From Neoceratodus forsteri (lineage: Eukaryota; Chordata; Ceratodontiformes; Ceratodontidae), in NCBI GenBank assembly GCA_016271365.2, contig CM028132.1, positions 591,363,001 through 591,427,000 on the forward strand: DNA of 64,000 nucleotides, read 5' to 3'. Shown piece by piece: positions 34,040 to 44,640 of the stretch (position 1 is the stretch's first letter; the number at the start of each line of letters is the position of its first letter). The notes under the pieces are model-generated. The model searched no databases and was not told where the DNA came from. It worked only from the letters and a program-made list of their open reading frames with translations. The position numbers and the translations under genes were made by a program.

Positions 34040-35480
34040 CTGCGGAACCAGTCTGGGGCTACCAGAATCACCTGCGTCTTGCCCTCCTCGCCTTGAGAAG
34101 CACCTTGTGGATCAAGGGAAATGGGGAAGGCGTAGAAGAGGTCGGGATCCACGGCCTCGAGAAGGCATCCCCTGCAGCAAGCCCTGCTGAGGGGGCGGGC
34201 ATGGAACAGTCTCAGCCGCATTCTCCTGGAGGCAAACAGGTCCACCTGAGGTGTGCCCCAGTGGGAGAACAGATCTTGTACTACCTCCAGCAGGAGAGAC
34301 CACTCGTGAGAACGGCCCCTATCCGGCTAGGGCATTGGCCAGGGTGTAGGAGGCTCCTGCCACGTGAATGGCAAGGAGATCTGCCTCCAGGCTGCGCATG
34401 AGTGGCCAAATGAGAGGAAGCTTCCTGCACAGAGGCATGGAGCATGTCCCGCCTGGCGGTTTAGATAGTACATGGTGGTGGTATGGACCTGAACCACTTG
34501 ACCCCGTAAAACGGGCCGGGCGGTGAGAGGCTGGGCAGACCACAGAAGCTCCAGCAGGATGATGTGGCATTGGGACACCCGAGGAGACCAGAGGCCGTAC
34601 GTTCTGTGGTCCCCCAGATGGGCACCCCAACCCATTAGAGATGCATCGGTCGATAGAGAGAGACCGTCGGCTCAGGGCGGATGAATGGGATGCCCTCCTG
34701 CAGATGTGCTGGAACGGTCCACCACTGGAGAGCGTTCCACCTCTCCTGGGTCACTGTCATGGGCTGGTCCAATGGATTGCAGCGATGTGACCACTGGCCA
34801 GCCAGTCCCCATTGAAGGGGATGCAAGTACCAGTGGGCCCAACGGACCACACTGGTGCAGGCCACCATGAGGCCCAGGAGGCACAGAACATCCCCGCAGG
34901 GCGCAAGCGCCCAATCAGATGTGATTGGGAAAGGAGGAAGAACCTCGGCCCTGTCCGCGGGAGCCGAGCTCTGCTCGAAGAGTCGAAGCTCTACCCGATG
35001 AAAAGAATTACCTGCTTTGGCAACGAGTTCTGGACTTGGCTCCGCTGGAAGAGGAGGCCCATCTGAGAGCAACCTAGAGGGTCAGAACTCTGGACCACTC
35101 CACCTCCGCTCTGGAGGGGGCTGCAATCAGCCAGCCATCCGGGTAGGGGTACACCCAGACCCTTCGGTGCCGCAGGAATGCTGTCACCACTGCTATGCAT
35201 TGGAGAAGACCCTGGGAACTGGGAAGAGGCCGAAGGGTATGGCTCGGAACTCATAAACAGATCCCTCCACTCTGAAGTGGAGAAGTCTCTGAAGAAACGG
35301 ACAGATCAGAACGTGAGGAGTGCGTCCTGGAGGTCCAGGGAATAGAGCCACATGCCTCATTCCAAGGATGGGGTATCTGAGTCAGAGTGACCATCCAGAA
35401 GGTCCAAGACCTTAGAAACTTGATCAGGTCGGCAGGCCGAGAATGGGCACCAGCCCCCATCTGCTTGGGACCAGGAAGTA
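34040..35480 (-). pseudogene. DIRS reverse transcriptase and RNase H
   Basis: The RT lies between about 35480 and 34950. Its active-site segment reads VYPYPDGWLIAAPS at about 35150-35110, so the YxDD box has become YPDG and the enzyme is dead. RNase H follows: STDASLMGWGAHL near 34645, HTTTMYYLNRQAG near 34470, then VDLFASRRMRLRLF near 34230 and TQVILVAPDW near 34070. This order, with the DLFA and APxW blocks after RNase H, is typical of DIRS pol. Confidence 0.85.
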
Positions 35481-35699
35481 CCTGGACACAAACCCGGGTC
35501 TGGAGGAGGATCTGCCACCTTCCTGATCACCTCTTTTCGAGGAGCAGGGCAATATTGGTTTGGCAGGCCAACAGAGGCTGCGGACCCCGTGGCCCCTGAG
35601 AGGCGATGGCATGGAAGGGTGGGATCTGCCCAAACTCCAGAGGCAGGCCCTTTCTATCACCTCCAACACTCAGCGGTCCATGGTGATAGCAGACCAGGT

Positions 35700-37900
35700 G
35701 GAAGGAAGTGATGGAGCCGTCCCACCAGGGGGGCCGGGGTAGGGGTGACTGAGGCCAGGGGCGATGCCCCTCAGCCCGTCACTGAGCAGGCTTGCAGGAG
35801 GGACTGGCCGAGGGAGCTCCTGGGCCTTTACCTCCTTGCTTCCCTTTAGAGGAAGCTGCTGGCTTGGGTTCGGGGTGCCAAGTGCAAGCCTGCTGGCCCT
35901 CTTGCTGATGCTGATGGGCCAGTCATGCCGCAGGGGCTGAAGGCGAAGGGGCTTACGCAGAGGTTGCCGGCGGCCCTTGTCCCTCTGGGCGGGGTGACTG
36001 AGTCCAGAGTGGCATTGGACTTCTCGGTCCCCTGGAGGTGTCCCTCCACTCCAGGGCCGAAGAGGTCAGTCCCAAGAAGGGGATGTCCGCCAACTTGTGC
36101 TGGGTATCTGCCGAGAAGGTGGATATCCTCAGCCATGCCCCTAGGTGCATGGCCACCATGGCCGCTACTGACCTGGCACAGGAATCACCTATGTCCAGAG
36201 CAGTCTGAAGCTGCTGTCACCACCATCCCTACTCCTGGTCCTGCACCTGCCTGACCATGGTCCGCAGGTCGCCCGGAGATGAGGTATCACCATCCAGGGA
36301 ACCCAAGAGGGCGTGAGAGAAGTGTGCCATCAGCGGCCGAGCTGGCCTGTCAGAGGCCTAGAGGAGGACGTGGCATAAACACATACGCCGACATAGTCCA
36401 TCCTTTTGGACTCTTTGTCGGAGGCTTATCCACATCCTGAGCATTTACGGAATGCTGGAAGACGTTATTGGTAACTAACCCTCAGCAGAGGAACGCCAGA
36501 GAGAAACCGGGCAAAGAACCATAGGGACTGCATACTTCCTGGCCATCCTGGCCGGGCGTAGGACAGGAAGTAGGCCGCCACCAAAGCTCCAAGGCTGGGC
36601 CGACAATGGCCTTAGCCACAGGGAAGGCCTCCGAGGGTGAATCCCTCGGTCTCAGGATCTCCATCAGGGAAAATACGCCGTTTGGACACGGGCGTGAGCT
36701 GCATCCCAGTGAACTCTGAGATGAGCCTAAGCAGACCAGGAAGGACCATGGGCAGCCGTCCAAAGACTGGTCCAGGGAGGACTCCAGGCCCACCCACCTG
36801 GGGAACACGGAGGAGTCATCATCGGACTCCGAAGGGTCTGCAAACAGCTGCCTCAGGCCTGAGCCTCTCTTCACCCACCGAGGATGGGGGAGTAGGGTGA
36901 CCGACAACCTGCGGAACAGGCCTTGCCGACCCAGGTCCCACCACAATAGGTGGGGCAGCAAGATTTGGTCAAACAACTGGCCCGAGTGGGCACCTCGACT
37001 GCAGTGGCGGTTGTGTCAGCTGTTCAGGCAACAGCCGCTCAATAGATGGGGAATGAATCGGGTCGATTGATTCCCGGACAACAACAACTGCTGCCATAAA
37101 CTCCTCGTGGCGTCGGCGCCATCTCGTGACCTCCCTCATCTGAGGAGGAATGAGGGAGGCAGGTGTTGCCACTTAACTTTCGAACCCTGGCCGAGACCAA
37201 GTCGGCGGTTAAGCTTGACCGAGAAGACCGAGACTAAGATCCTCGGTGAACCGAGGGGTGAGTCTGAGGAGAGCGGACACCCAGCCTTCCCGGCTCGACA
37301 CTTTGACTGAGGACTGCCACCCCAGGCGCAGGCAGAACCTCGGCTCCACCGAAAAACGGCGAAGGTTAGCCAGCTCTTCCAGTCGACCACCCAGGTGAGG
37401 TCGAGAGAAAACTACGACTGCATCGGCCAGGAGTCTCAGCGGCTGGACTGATGGGAACACCGTGAAGCCAGCGGCCTGAGCCTCAACCTCGACCAAAGTC
37501 GGCGGTCGGCAGTCTGGGGAGGAGACCTCTCCCACTCCAACACTGATGATGGGACTTACCCTCGACTCCTCGACCTGGGCCCAGAGGCAGGTCGATGCCC
37601 CTCTCCCTTCGTGGAGAGGATTGGCAACTCCTTGAATGAAGCAGTGAGAGGAACTCAGAGGCGGGATAAATGCAGCGACAGGAGGAGGCAGCCTTGACCG
37701 TCGCCTCCTCAGGGCGATAAGTGTTCGAGCTGCTCAGCCGGAGTCAGCCATCGCAGGACACCACCTGACGAGCCTCTATGGATTTTACTGGTGGGAAAAA
37801 AACACAGGGGCACTCAAGCCTCAATAGACCCATACGATCCTCCAGGATGTTGGTCAAAAGAGCACAGCAGAAACTACGCAGACTTGCGGTCATGGTCCAA
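35700..37900 (-). pseudogene. DIRS gag-like ORF region
   Basis: Upstream of the RT the minus strand has open stretches of 60-160 codons in changing frames, for example 36482-36976. One holds a Ser/Asp-rich stretch (PSESDDDSSVF) and another IPFLGLTSSALEW. Position and length suit the DIRS ORF1 (gag-like), but I see no diagnostic motif such as a zinc knuckle. The call rests mainly on location. Confidence 0.5.
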
Positions 37901-38084
37901 GTCGAGACAGTATCGCCACGAGCGGATCAGTCCTGGAGAAATTCGCCCGCAGGGCACCTCGAGAACACGGAAAATGGTGTCCATTACCGGCCACGAGGAA
38001 AAAGACTGAAGTTGAGAAAACTTCAAAAACTAAATTCGGACGAACCGAAGACTCAGGAACCAGTAGAAGCAGAGCACTAAGGAA

Positions 38085-38243
38085 GAACTCGGCTTCCGAG
38101 CTAAGGAAGATCTGGCGTCATGGGGTGGGCAAGAGGTTTACCACCCAGGTGGGTGGAGGAGCCAACAGAAGACCTTCGGCAAGATTTAAATAGGCAAGGA
38201 ACCTGCCAGATAGTGTGGATGAACATCAATCCATGTCCTAGAA
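38085..38243. repeat. DIRS 5' inverted terminal repeat
   Basis: This is the partner of 32551-32700. Its outer end reads, on the minus strand, TTCTAGGACATGGATTGATG, and beyond it the gypsy integrase resumes at about 38244. Confidence 0.88.
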
Positions 38244-38318
38244 CTTTTCTTTTACCCAATGGTCATAATACCTTCTGCTGTTTTGGGGCCTCTTCACTGA
38301 TTACTATGAGCAATTTTT
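38244..38318 (-). pseudogene. Gypsy integrase sliver between two insertions
   Basis: The minus strand reads QNSRRYYDHWVKEK in one frame, the helical segment that precedes FEPGEKVLL in gypsy integrases. It is the only piece of host gypsy left between the DIRS and the LINE. It proves that these are two separate insertions. Confidence 0.8.
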
Positions 38319-40735
38319 TCTTTATTTTTTTAAACTCCTAGGATTATAAATACCTTTGAGCAGGAACTGCTCATTTACAAAAGTTCCATGTCAAGAGATG
38401 TAGGGTAACATACATACAAGGTCAACAATGGTTACAGTCTTAAAAACACAAAGATGTCTAAGCATTTATTATACAGCCAAAATGGAGAGAGACAACATAA
38501 GCCAACTTCAGACAAGTTTCAGGGTGAACATATATAGCTAGTATAGGTAGGAGGAGACAGGAAAAAAGGAAGTGGCTAAAGGGCCATTGTTGCAGGTGGA
38601 GGTGAGTGTCAAAAGTCACGAGGTGGATGGGCTGGAGCACCCCATATCTGAAGTGCCATTAGAGAGGAGGGTGAGTGAGGCAGTGTGGTGTGGGGGGATA
38701 AGGGGTGGCAGTGGGAAACTAGGTGCCAAAAAGTGGAGCTTTAAGGAGATTACAGGTCACCTTCAACTAGGGTAAAATGAGGAGGCAGTTCTGGGAGAGC
38801 CAGTCACACTGAGTGGTCAAGTGAGGAATAGTCGGAGTTGCTTTTATAGGGACCAAGCATCACAGTTATAAGTGTTTCTTTGTTAGGGTATTGTACCTCT
38901 GAGGACCCTGTGAGAACAACTTCTGATCCATCGTGGTCCGGTGTCAGGGGACCTGGAAGGTTTGATACAGAGCACTGCATGTAAGCTGTGTACTGCTGTT
39001 GGCAGTGGAGCTTTGCCACTCCTGATGGCATGAGACTCTGAGGAGAACTTTTTGGTTAACAAGCAGGTCTGGTATTGCATTCTACTAAGGGTGGGCAGCC
39101 ATCCGGCCTGGCGTACAGGTCACAGGTGTGTGTGTGTGGGTGGGGTGGCACCACTCAGAACATACAGGCCTTGTTGAGTGTCACGATATCCTCTGGAGGG
39201 CAGTGGGAAGCAGAGCCATAGAATGACTAGACCATGATCGATGATGGAGGTGATGGAGCTATGATGGCCAGTCTAAGGGCATCAGTGGTCATGCAGTGTT
39301 TGTGCTTGTGGAGCAGGCCGATCCGTATGTTGGCGGCCTTAGCCACATTACCAATGTAACGTCAAAAGAAAGGGAACTGTCCAATGTGATGCCAGATATT
39401 TAAACTCGAGAACATCTTCAAGTAGAAGTCCCCATGTGGTTCTTGATGGAAAGGGACAAGGTTTATACTTGCTCCATGCGTTGCAGAATGTCATGACCTT
39501 AGGTTTTGCTGTAGTTCAGGATGAGTTTATATGAGCTAAACCACTCTTCAACATACACTGAAATCACACTGCAACTGACTCTCAAGTTGTTTAGGTCTTG
39601 GTTGCTAATAAAACAATTTTCATTGTCCACATTGAGTAATATTGTCTGTTGGCAGATGCTAGAGACTGTTCAGGAAGAGAGAAAGATAATAGCCCCAGTA
39701 TAGGACCCCTGCAGGACACCTGAAAGGACTGGTTTTTCATGAGAGGTGACGCCAGCAATCCTAACATGTTGGACCCTTCCCGAGGTAGCTAGGCAAACCA
39801 GGGCATTGAACCTAGAGCCCAAGGTGGTCAATTGCCTGTAGGAATGGGTGGTTAACAGTATCAAAGGCCTTTGTCAGGTCAATGAATACTGCCCCCCATA
39901 GATTCTTGTGGTGAAGGTGTCATGGATGAATCCGGTAAATACAGTGCCGTGGTGGTACTATGCCCTTTTGGAAGCCATGCTCTTTCTGGGCACTGGATTT
40001 CATATTTGTCCAGGAACTTGACAAGCTGGTCTGAGACTATTCGTTCCAGAGCTTTAGATAAGAGGAGGAGGATGGAGATGGGCCTGTAGTTGGTGTGCAG
40101 TGACTCATCTCCATTTTTGTGTACAGGTGTGATAGTCACCTGTTTTCCAGAGTTATGAGAATTGACCCAATCTTAGAGAAAGGTTGAAGATCTTTGTCAG
40201 GGGTTCAAGGATTTCATCTAGGACTAGTACAAGCAACTTCAGGTTGAGTGAGTCACCACTGTAGCCAGTTTTGCAGATGGCCTTGCATATATAGGTTCTG
40301 GCTAAGTGCATTGGGATCTCTTTGAAAAGAATCATGGAGCTGTGTGTACTTGGGATGCAGTGTCAGAGGGGAATTGGTGGGGGCATTGAAAATCAGGTGG
40401 AAGAACACTGCCAAGGTTGGCGTAACACATTGTTGAATGTATTGGAGATGGTACCTAGGGTCTAGCAGATGTTCCATCAATATTGAGCATGGTGGGTGGT
40501 GCCTTTGTATCCTTGCCTGTGAGGTCCTTCAAGTTATTCCAAAATGTTTTCCTATCACCTCAGGAGATGGAGAGTGCATCCCTGAAATATTTGCTTTTAG
40601 CCTTCTGTATAGCTCGGGTACAGCCATTTCTTGCAGATTTGTATTTTTGAATGTCCCCTTGCGCTGATGTGGCTCGAGCACAGTGCCAGAGGTGGTCCCT
40701 TTGTTTTAGCCATGCTACAAGCTCAGAGTTTATCC
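38319..40735 (-). mobile_element. L2-like LINE, 5' truncated, inserted in gypsy integrase
   Basis: The minus-strand LINE begins within ORF2 near 40735 and ends in a TTTAAAAAAATAAAGAAAAAA-like tail at about 38319-38339. The 3' UTR carries the hairpin GAGCAG/CTGCTC (38358-38372). It is bounded on both sides by gypsy integrase sequence (38244-38318 and 40736-41299). Confidence 0.85.
39000..40735 (-). pseudogene. L2-like LINE ORF2: reverse transcriptase
   Basis: The reading begins with KSKYFRDALSISSGDRKTFW (about 40600), the segment between endonuclease and RT. RT blocks follow: ITPVHKNGDESLHTNYRPIS (about 40130), a TKAFDTVNH-like block (about 39870) and PVLSGVLQGSYTGAIIF (about 39710). The YADD box is not readable. 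After it comes QDLNNLRVS and a C-terminal part to about 38880. Stops and frameshifts are frequent. No endonuclease is present because of 5' truncation. Confidence 0.75.
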
Positions 40736-41299
40736 AATTTCAACATATTTTGCCAGCTTCTTTCTTAGGGCACACATATAAACGTTATAGATAGTTTCTG
40801 AGTGGAGTTCTCTTCACATGTTTCTTTTATCACATCCAGTGGCCCTCTTGGCTGCCTACGATACAACATTTCAAATGGTGAAAACCCTGTTGATGCCTGT
40901 GGCACTTCTCTGTAAACAAAAGTAGGTAAGGCAAGTATTGGTCTCAATATTTCCTTCCTCTTTACAAACCTTTTAACATGTGTTTTAGGGTTTGGTTAAA
41001 CACTCAACAAGACCATCCATCTGAGGGTGATAGGGGAGGTTCTTATGGCAGTGATACCAGTAGTCTGTACAGCTCCTTAAGTAATGCAGCACCAAAATTA
41101 CTACCCTGATCAGTATTAGGTATGCCCACTCTACTGAAAAGTTTTGCAAGCTCTGCTGCCACTTTTGAAGCTGTGACATACGATTGAACTGCTTCTGGGT
41201 ATCAAGTAGCGAGTCACATAATACCAAGATAAATCTATTATCCTTTTTACTTTTGTCCAAAGGACCAGCCACATATATTGCAATTCTCTCAAAAGGCAT
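40736..41299 (-). pseudogene. Gypsy integrase, core domain
   Basis: The frame begins PFERIAIYVAGPLDKSKKDN, then RFILVLCDSLL, then SPYHPQ-type LPYHPQMDGLVECLTKP (about 41010), which keeps the catalytic Glu. Next are YREVPQASTGFSPFEMLYRR and GPLDVIKE (about 40860). The zinc-binding N-terminal domain is missing. It is interrupted at about 40735 by the LINE. The core is directly joined to gag-like sequence at 41300, which points to an internal deletion. Confidence 0.88.
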
Positions 41300-41660
41300 C
41301 CAGCCATCGCTGCTTCTGTCGCTGCATCTCTTCTCTCATCTGCTGCTCCTGGTGTTGCATTTCTTCTTTTCACTGTGCTTCTAAATGTTGAAGCTCTTTT
41401 TCCCTCTGCTTCTCCATCTCGTTTTGTTGTATAACTCACCATTTGAAAAAGTCTATCATGCTTTCAGGTTCTGTCACTGCCTGTTCTTTTTCCATAACTT
41501 GTGCTAGTTGTACAATCTCAGCTTGGACTTCTGTCTCTGCTAGTTTGGCTGCCATATTCCTGGTAACCGCTCCTGAACTTGCTGCTGCATAATTCATATC
41601 TTTCTATGCTTCCTGGTACTAGATCCAGTACCTATGCACAAAACTCCTGGCTTAGAATAT
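41300..41660 (-). pseudogene. Gypsy gag-like N-terminus, coiled-coil rich
   Basis: After the 5' LTR the minus strand reads MAAKLAETEVQAEIVQLAQ, then a long Glu/Gln/Lys-rich helix with MEKQREKELQHLE and EEMQRQKQRWL. This is charged coiled-coil sequence, plausible as a gag start. Two stops interrupt it. At about 41300 it is fused to the integrase core. No capsid, nucleocapsid or protease remains. Confidence 0.55.
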
Positions 41661-41681
41661 AACGCTAGAATCCCATTTTGG

Positions 41682-41692
41682 CTGACACCATC
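41682..41692 (-). other. Primer-binding-site candidate
   Basis: Directly inside the 5' LTR (minus) is GATGGTGTCAGCC. TGGTGTCAG at this place would fit the 3' end of a tRNA (which ends CCA). The matching tRNA was not identified. Confidence 0.5.
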
Positions 41693-42417
41693 TGTCGTCA
41701 TGGCACAGGTCAGGAAGCAGGAAGAAAACAGTAGCAGTTATAAAATTTGCAACAAGAGTTTCATTATGAATAGCAATAAAATAAAAAATTAAATTGTTCA
41801 GAATAACTATTTACAAAGGCAAAATAAACAGAACAAGTCCATCTGAGTTTTCCTTCAATCTCTGTGTGTCCTTTCTTGCAAGCAATTGCAGCTCTGTCTT
41901 TTGTAAGTCCTTGCAACCCCCTTCTTAACAAGCATCCTGTTTTTTCTAAAATGTTCTAGCATATTTCAGGCTGGTGCTGGCAGGAACACAATATCCCAGA
42001 ACTGAGGCCCTTCTCCACAGCTTTTGCAAAAGGCGCATAATTGCTCTCAGGTAACCTTTTGAGTTTCCAATAGCTTTTTGCAATCATCTCAAACTATAAT
42101 TATACACATTTCAACAGTAACACTATATATTTTCTAAACAAAGGGATCCCAATATCAGTAACATTTCCACATAATGATTTGCATATATTTTTATACCAGC
42201 AGATATGCAAGGGAGGAAAAGACAAACAGCAAGGGAAGACTGAGAGATAGCAAGAGGCAAATAATTGCAAGACTGTTGGGGTAATCAAATCCTAGGTCTC
42301 ACAGGAAAACATGGTTGCACAGCCAGACAGAGAAGAGACAGGAAAGGAAAGAACAGAACCCTGCATTTAAACACTTTCCATAACAACTGGGACAGGGTTC
42401 TATTTCACCCTGTCACA
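41693..42417 (-). repeat. 5' LTR of the gypsy element
   Basis: The 725-base LTR starts (minus) TGTGACAGGGTG and ends GACGACA. It aligns with 30059-30732 over most of its length and is about 50 bases longer, mainly from an insertion near 42145-42180. Confidence 0.88.
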
Positions 42418-42559
42418 ATAGGATGAGTTCCCAGAGTAACTGTTTCATGCTAAGGTAAAAATGTTAGATTGTGATTCTTTCACATGAGTTAAAAGTGTCA
42501 AATTCTGCATTTTGATATGAAAATAAATTATGTAAACGTGGCTACCATCCTATGCTCTT

Positions 42560-42960
42560 AGGACCAATGACACAATATGGTCAAACATGGATGAGCCATA
42601 GCTAACCATGATTGGCTATGGTGCATCCAGCACATTCAGAAAACGTACTCAGAAAGATCATAATATATTATAAAGATGAGATAAATAAATCAGAAATGTA
42701 TAGGCAATGTTCTTTATTCTACATTTAGTAAAATATTAAAATGAATGTGTTCAATTAGTTAGACCAATGGATGCAGAATGGTAATGGTCAAGCATGATCA
42801 ATTATGATTACAAATTATCTTGATTTGATCATACTCTGACCATGCTAGACTGCCAATGTTTTTTAGGAATGGTCATCAACCACAGTCAAAGCATGGTCAG
42901 AACATGGTCAAGCATTTTTTGTCATGGTTAAACATGGTACCATGGTCAGATTCTCACTAG
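42560..42960. repeat. Degenerate ACATGGT/ACCATGT-rich repeat, right block
   Basis: Repeats of CAAACATGG, GGTCATCAACC, CATGGTCAGAACATGGTC and ACCATGGTCAG lie here, as at 29340-29560. The gypsy element (30059-42417) lies between the two blocks, which may be halves of one older element. Confidence 0.55.
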
Positions 42961-43895
42961 GGCGATCCTTCTAAATTATATAAAATGTTTAAACAAGAGG
43001 CAGCTGCAGTTTCTGTGGTTTGCAAAATTATGTCAATAAATCATGTTTGAACCATTTCATAATTGCTCATTTCCTTGTGTAAGTGCTGGCCAATGGTACA
43101 AACAAAAGAGGGAGGGGGAAGGAGGGTGGGTGAGCCATAGCCCAATGGAAGAGATTCTCTCAAAGATTTACTGTTATGGTTACAGTGAGCAACTGTTCTA
43201 TGTTTAACATCTCTCTATTGGGCCACATCTTTGTAATGCTTTTCAAGCAGTACAGAGTACCAAGGGAAGAAGGCAAAGCTGATATGAAATCAGGACAGAA
43301 GGTCTTGCACCTTGCAACAAAATGGTGAGACCAAAGCCAACAAGTCTGGTTGAGATAATATTCTAGATTCTAAAAAGGGTCTCAGAAATGCTGCAATCTG
43401 ATTGGCTGTTAGGATTCCAACAGCCTTACATTAATCCCTGTTACACTGTCATGTACAGCCTGATCACCATGGTACATGAATTCTGTTGTCAGCATTCCAT
43501 CCTCTAGCACTGCTGAATGACTGGAATGATGCATTCTGATTTTGAGCCAGCATTCTTAAACTGTTGGTGGAAAACTATTTCATTAAAAATCTCCTCTAAA
43601 TGAGAAAAGCATTCAGGCAGCTCGGCCAGCTTACCCTGGGAGGCTCAGGTTCTGTTCCAGGTTATGGACCTTTAGTAATTTTGCCCCTGTAACTGATATA
43701 GTTTTACTCTGAGGTCTGCTCCCCTCGGGGTTTGTTATATTAGTTATGGGTGTGTGTGTGGGGGGGTGAAGCCCCCCACATGAGGGTATGGAAGGCAAAG
43801 CCCCCGTATTGAGGTGTGTTTGTGCTGAAAAAATAACTTACGTCAAGCTTCAAATGCTCATGCTTCAACCAAGGCAAACTCCTAGCATGCACTGT
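42961..43895. other. No recognisable gene
   Basis: No coding family was recognised. A GC-rich GTGTGTGTGTGGGGGGG run and GGGGTGAAGCCCCCC hairpin-like sequence lie at about 43750-43775. Confidence 0.4.
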
Positions 43896-43942
43896 ATTTA
43901 TGTATGTATGTATGTATGTATGTATGTATGTATGTATATATG
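43896..43942. repeat. (ATGT)n microsatellite
   Basis: About ten TGTA/ATGT units are visible, directly before the tail of a minus-strand LINE, so it may have grown from the LINE's A-rich tail. Confidence 0.9.
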
Positions 43943-44195
43943 TAGTTATTTATTTTTTGTTGACCGGGTAAGGTGCACTAGGCATACATTTGCCTATTTT
44001 CAGGCACGACCCAGGAGAGTACAACCAATGGACCTTATACAGTGCTGACAGGAAGAACACAAGACCTTTCACATTGCAGACTGGGCTAACACAAGCATTA
44101 ACAATGTTCAGGGAATACATTTGTAAGTGTGATACAGAACATAAGGGAAAATCACTGGAGAAAATAGAGTTACAGTACAATTCCATACAAAACTA
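43943..44195 (-). mobile_element. L2-like LINE 3' tail
   Basis: Read on the minus strand, it contains GGGTCGTGCCTGAAAA, then TAGGCA/TGCCTA hairpin arms (43979-43984 with 43991-43996), then CCGGTCAACAAAAAATAAATAA at the end. This is the same tail as at 11720-11795 on the plus strand. Confidence 0.7.
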
Positions 44196-44229
44196 AGATG
44201 ATGACTATAACCTATAAACAGAGAGTGAC

Positions 44230-44455
44230 ACATTCTCCTCTGCTATCAATAAAATTGAAATTGCTCTAACTATTGTACCTAAGACTTCCTTTTGCTTGCC
44301 TCTGACTATGCTCCTTATGGAGCTGCTGTTTACATGTTTCTGGATTGTTTATTGTCATGTGCTGTTTCTGTCCTTCTTAAGATGTGGAACCTTTGTAAAT
44401 GAGCACTTATGATCAAAGGTGTTGTCTGAATAACTAAATAAACATTCGGAAAGCA
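44230..44455 (+). mobile_element. L2-like LINE 3' tail
   Basis: The plus-strand tail has ACCTTTG (44389-44395) pairing with CAAAGGT (44414-44420) around an inner GAGCA/TGATC near-match. It ends in AACTAAATAAACA at about 44451. No coding part remains. Confidence 0.65.
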
Positions 44456-44469
44456 AACAACAGAAGTGG

Positions 44470-44640
44470 CCATACCATATATAGGGTGACCATGCACAGC
44501 ACCAGGAAGTTCTTTACCGTACCTCCCTTAGCAGAACCCAATACAGTTAGCCAGCCATTTGGGCAGGCACTGTTTAGAGACAGGGGCACCCCTTTTTTTA
44601 AGGGTGAATGAAACAAAAATCTGAGAGAACTTTCTGTTGT
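44470..44640 (-). pseudogene. DIRS-like tyrosine recombinase, C-terminal end
   Basis: The frame reads FVSFTLKKRGAPVSKQCL, then KWLANCIGFC, then ELPGAVHGHPIYGMATS. This aligns with the RGAPVS and (V)RAHSTR blocks of DIRS recombinases. Both catalytic Arg positions of that block are changed (H and Y). The N-terminal half, between 44640 and 45830, is not recognisable and may hold unidentified insertions. Confidence 0.65.

Larger units (their letters stand above)
32528..38243 (-). mobile_element. DIRS-type tyrosine-recombinase retrotransposon
   Basis: The 5.7-kb element is inserted in the gypsy integrase. It has inverted terminal repeats of about 150 bases (32551-32700 and 38085-38243), an internal complementary region (32737-32838), and decayed genes for a gag-like protein, RT/RNase H and a tyrosine recombinase on the minus strand. 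DIRS elements replicate through a circle and integrate with the recombinase, leaving no target duplication; none is obvious here. Its body is clearly richer in G, C and CpG than the AT-rich gypsy sequence around it. Confidence 0.92.
30059..42417 (-). mobile_element. Ty3/gypsy LTR retrotransposon, integrase before RT
   Basis: Two LTRs in the same orientation (30059-30732 and 41693-42417) bound this minus-strand element. Near-identical 5-bp flanks, ATGGG (30054-30058) and ATAGG (42418-42422), look like its target duplication. Internal parts in transcription order are a short gag-like coiled segment, the integrase (split by two insertions), the reverse transcriptase and RNase H. A polypurine tract lies directly before the 3' LTR. 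Integrase upstream of RT is the order of the Gmr1-like group of gypsy elements. Most of gag and the protease appear deleted. Confidence 0.88.

Noticed and set aside
33000..38000. GC-rich region with many overlapping open frames on both strands, possibly a host gene
   Set aside because: The open frames reflect high GC content. RT, RNase H and recombinase motifs and the terminal repeats identify a DIRS element.
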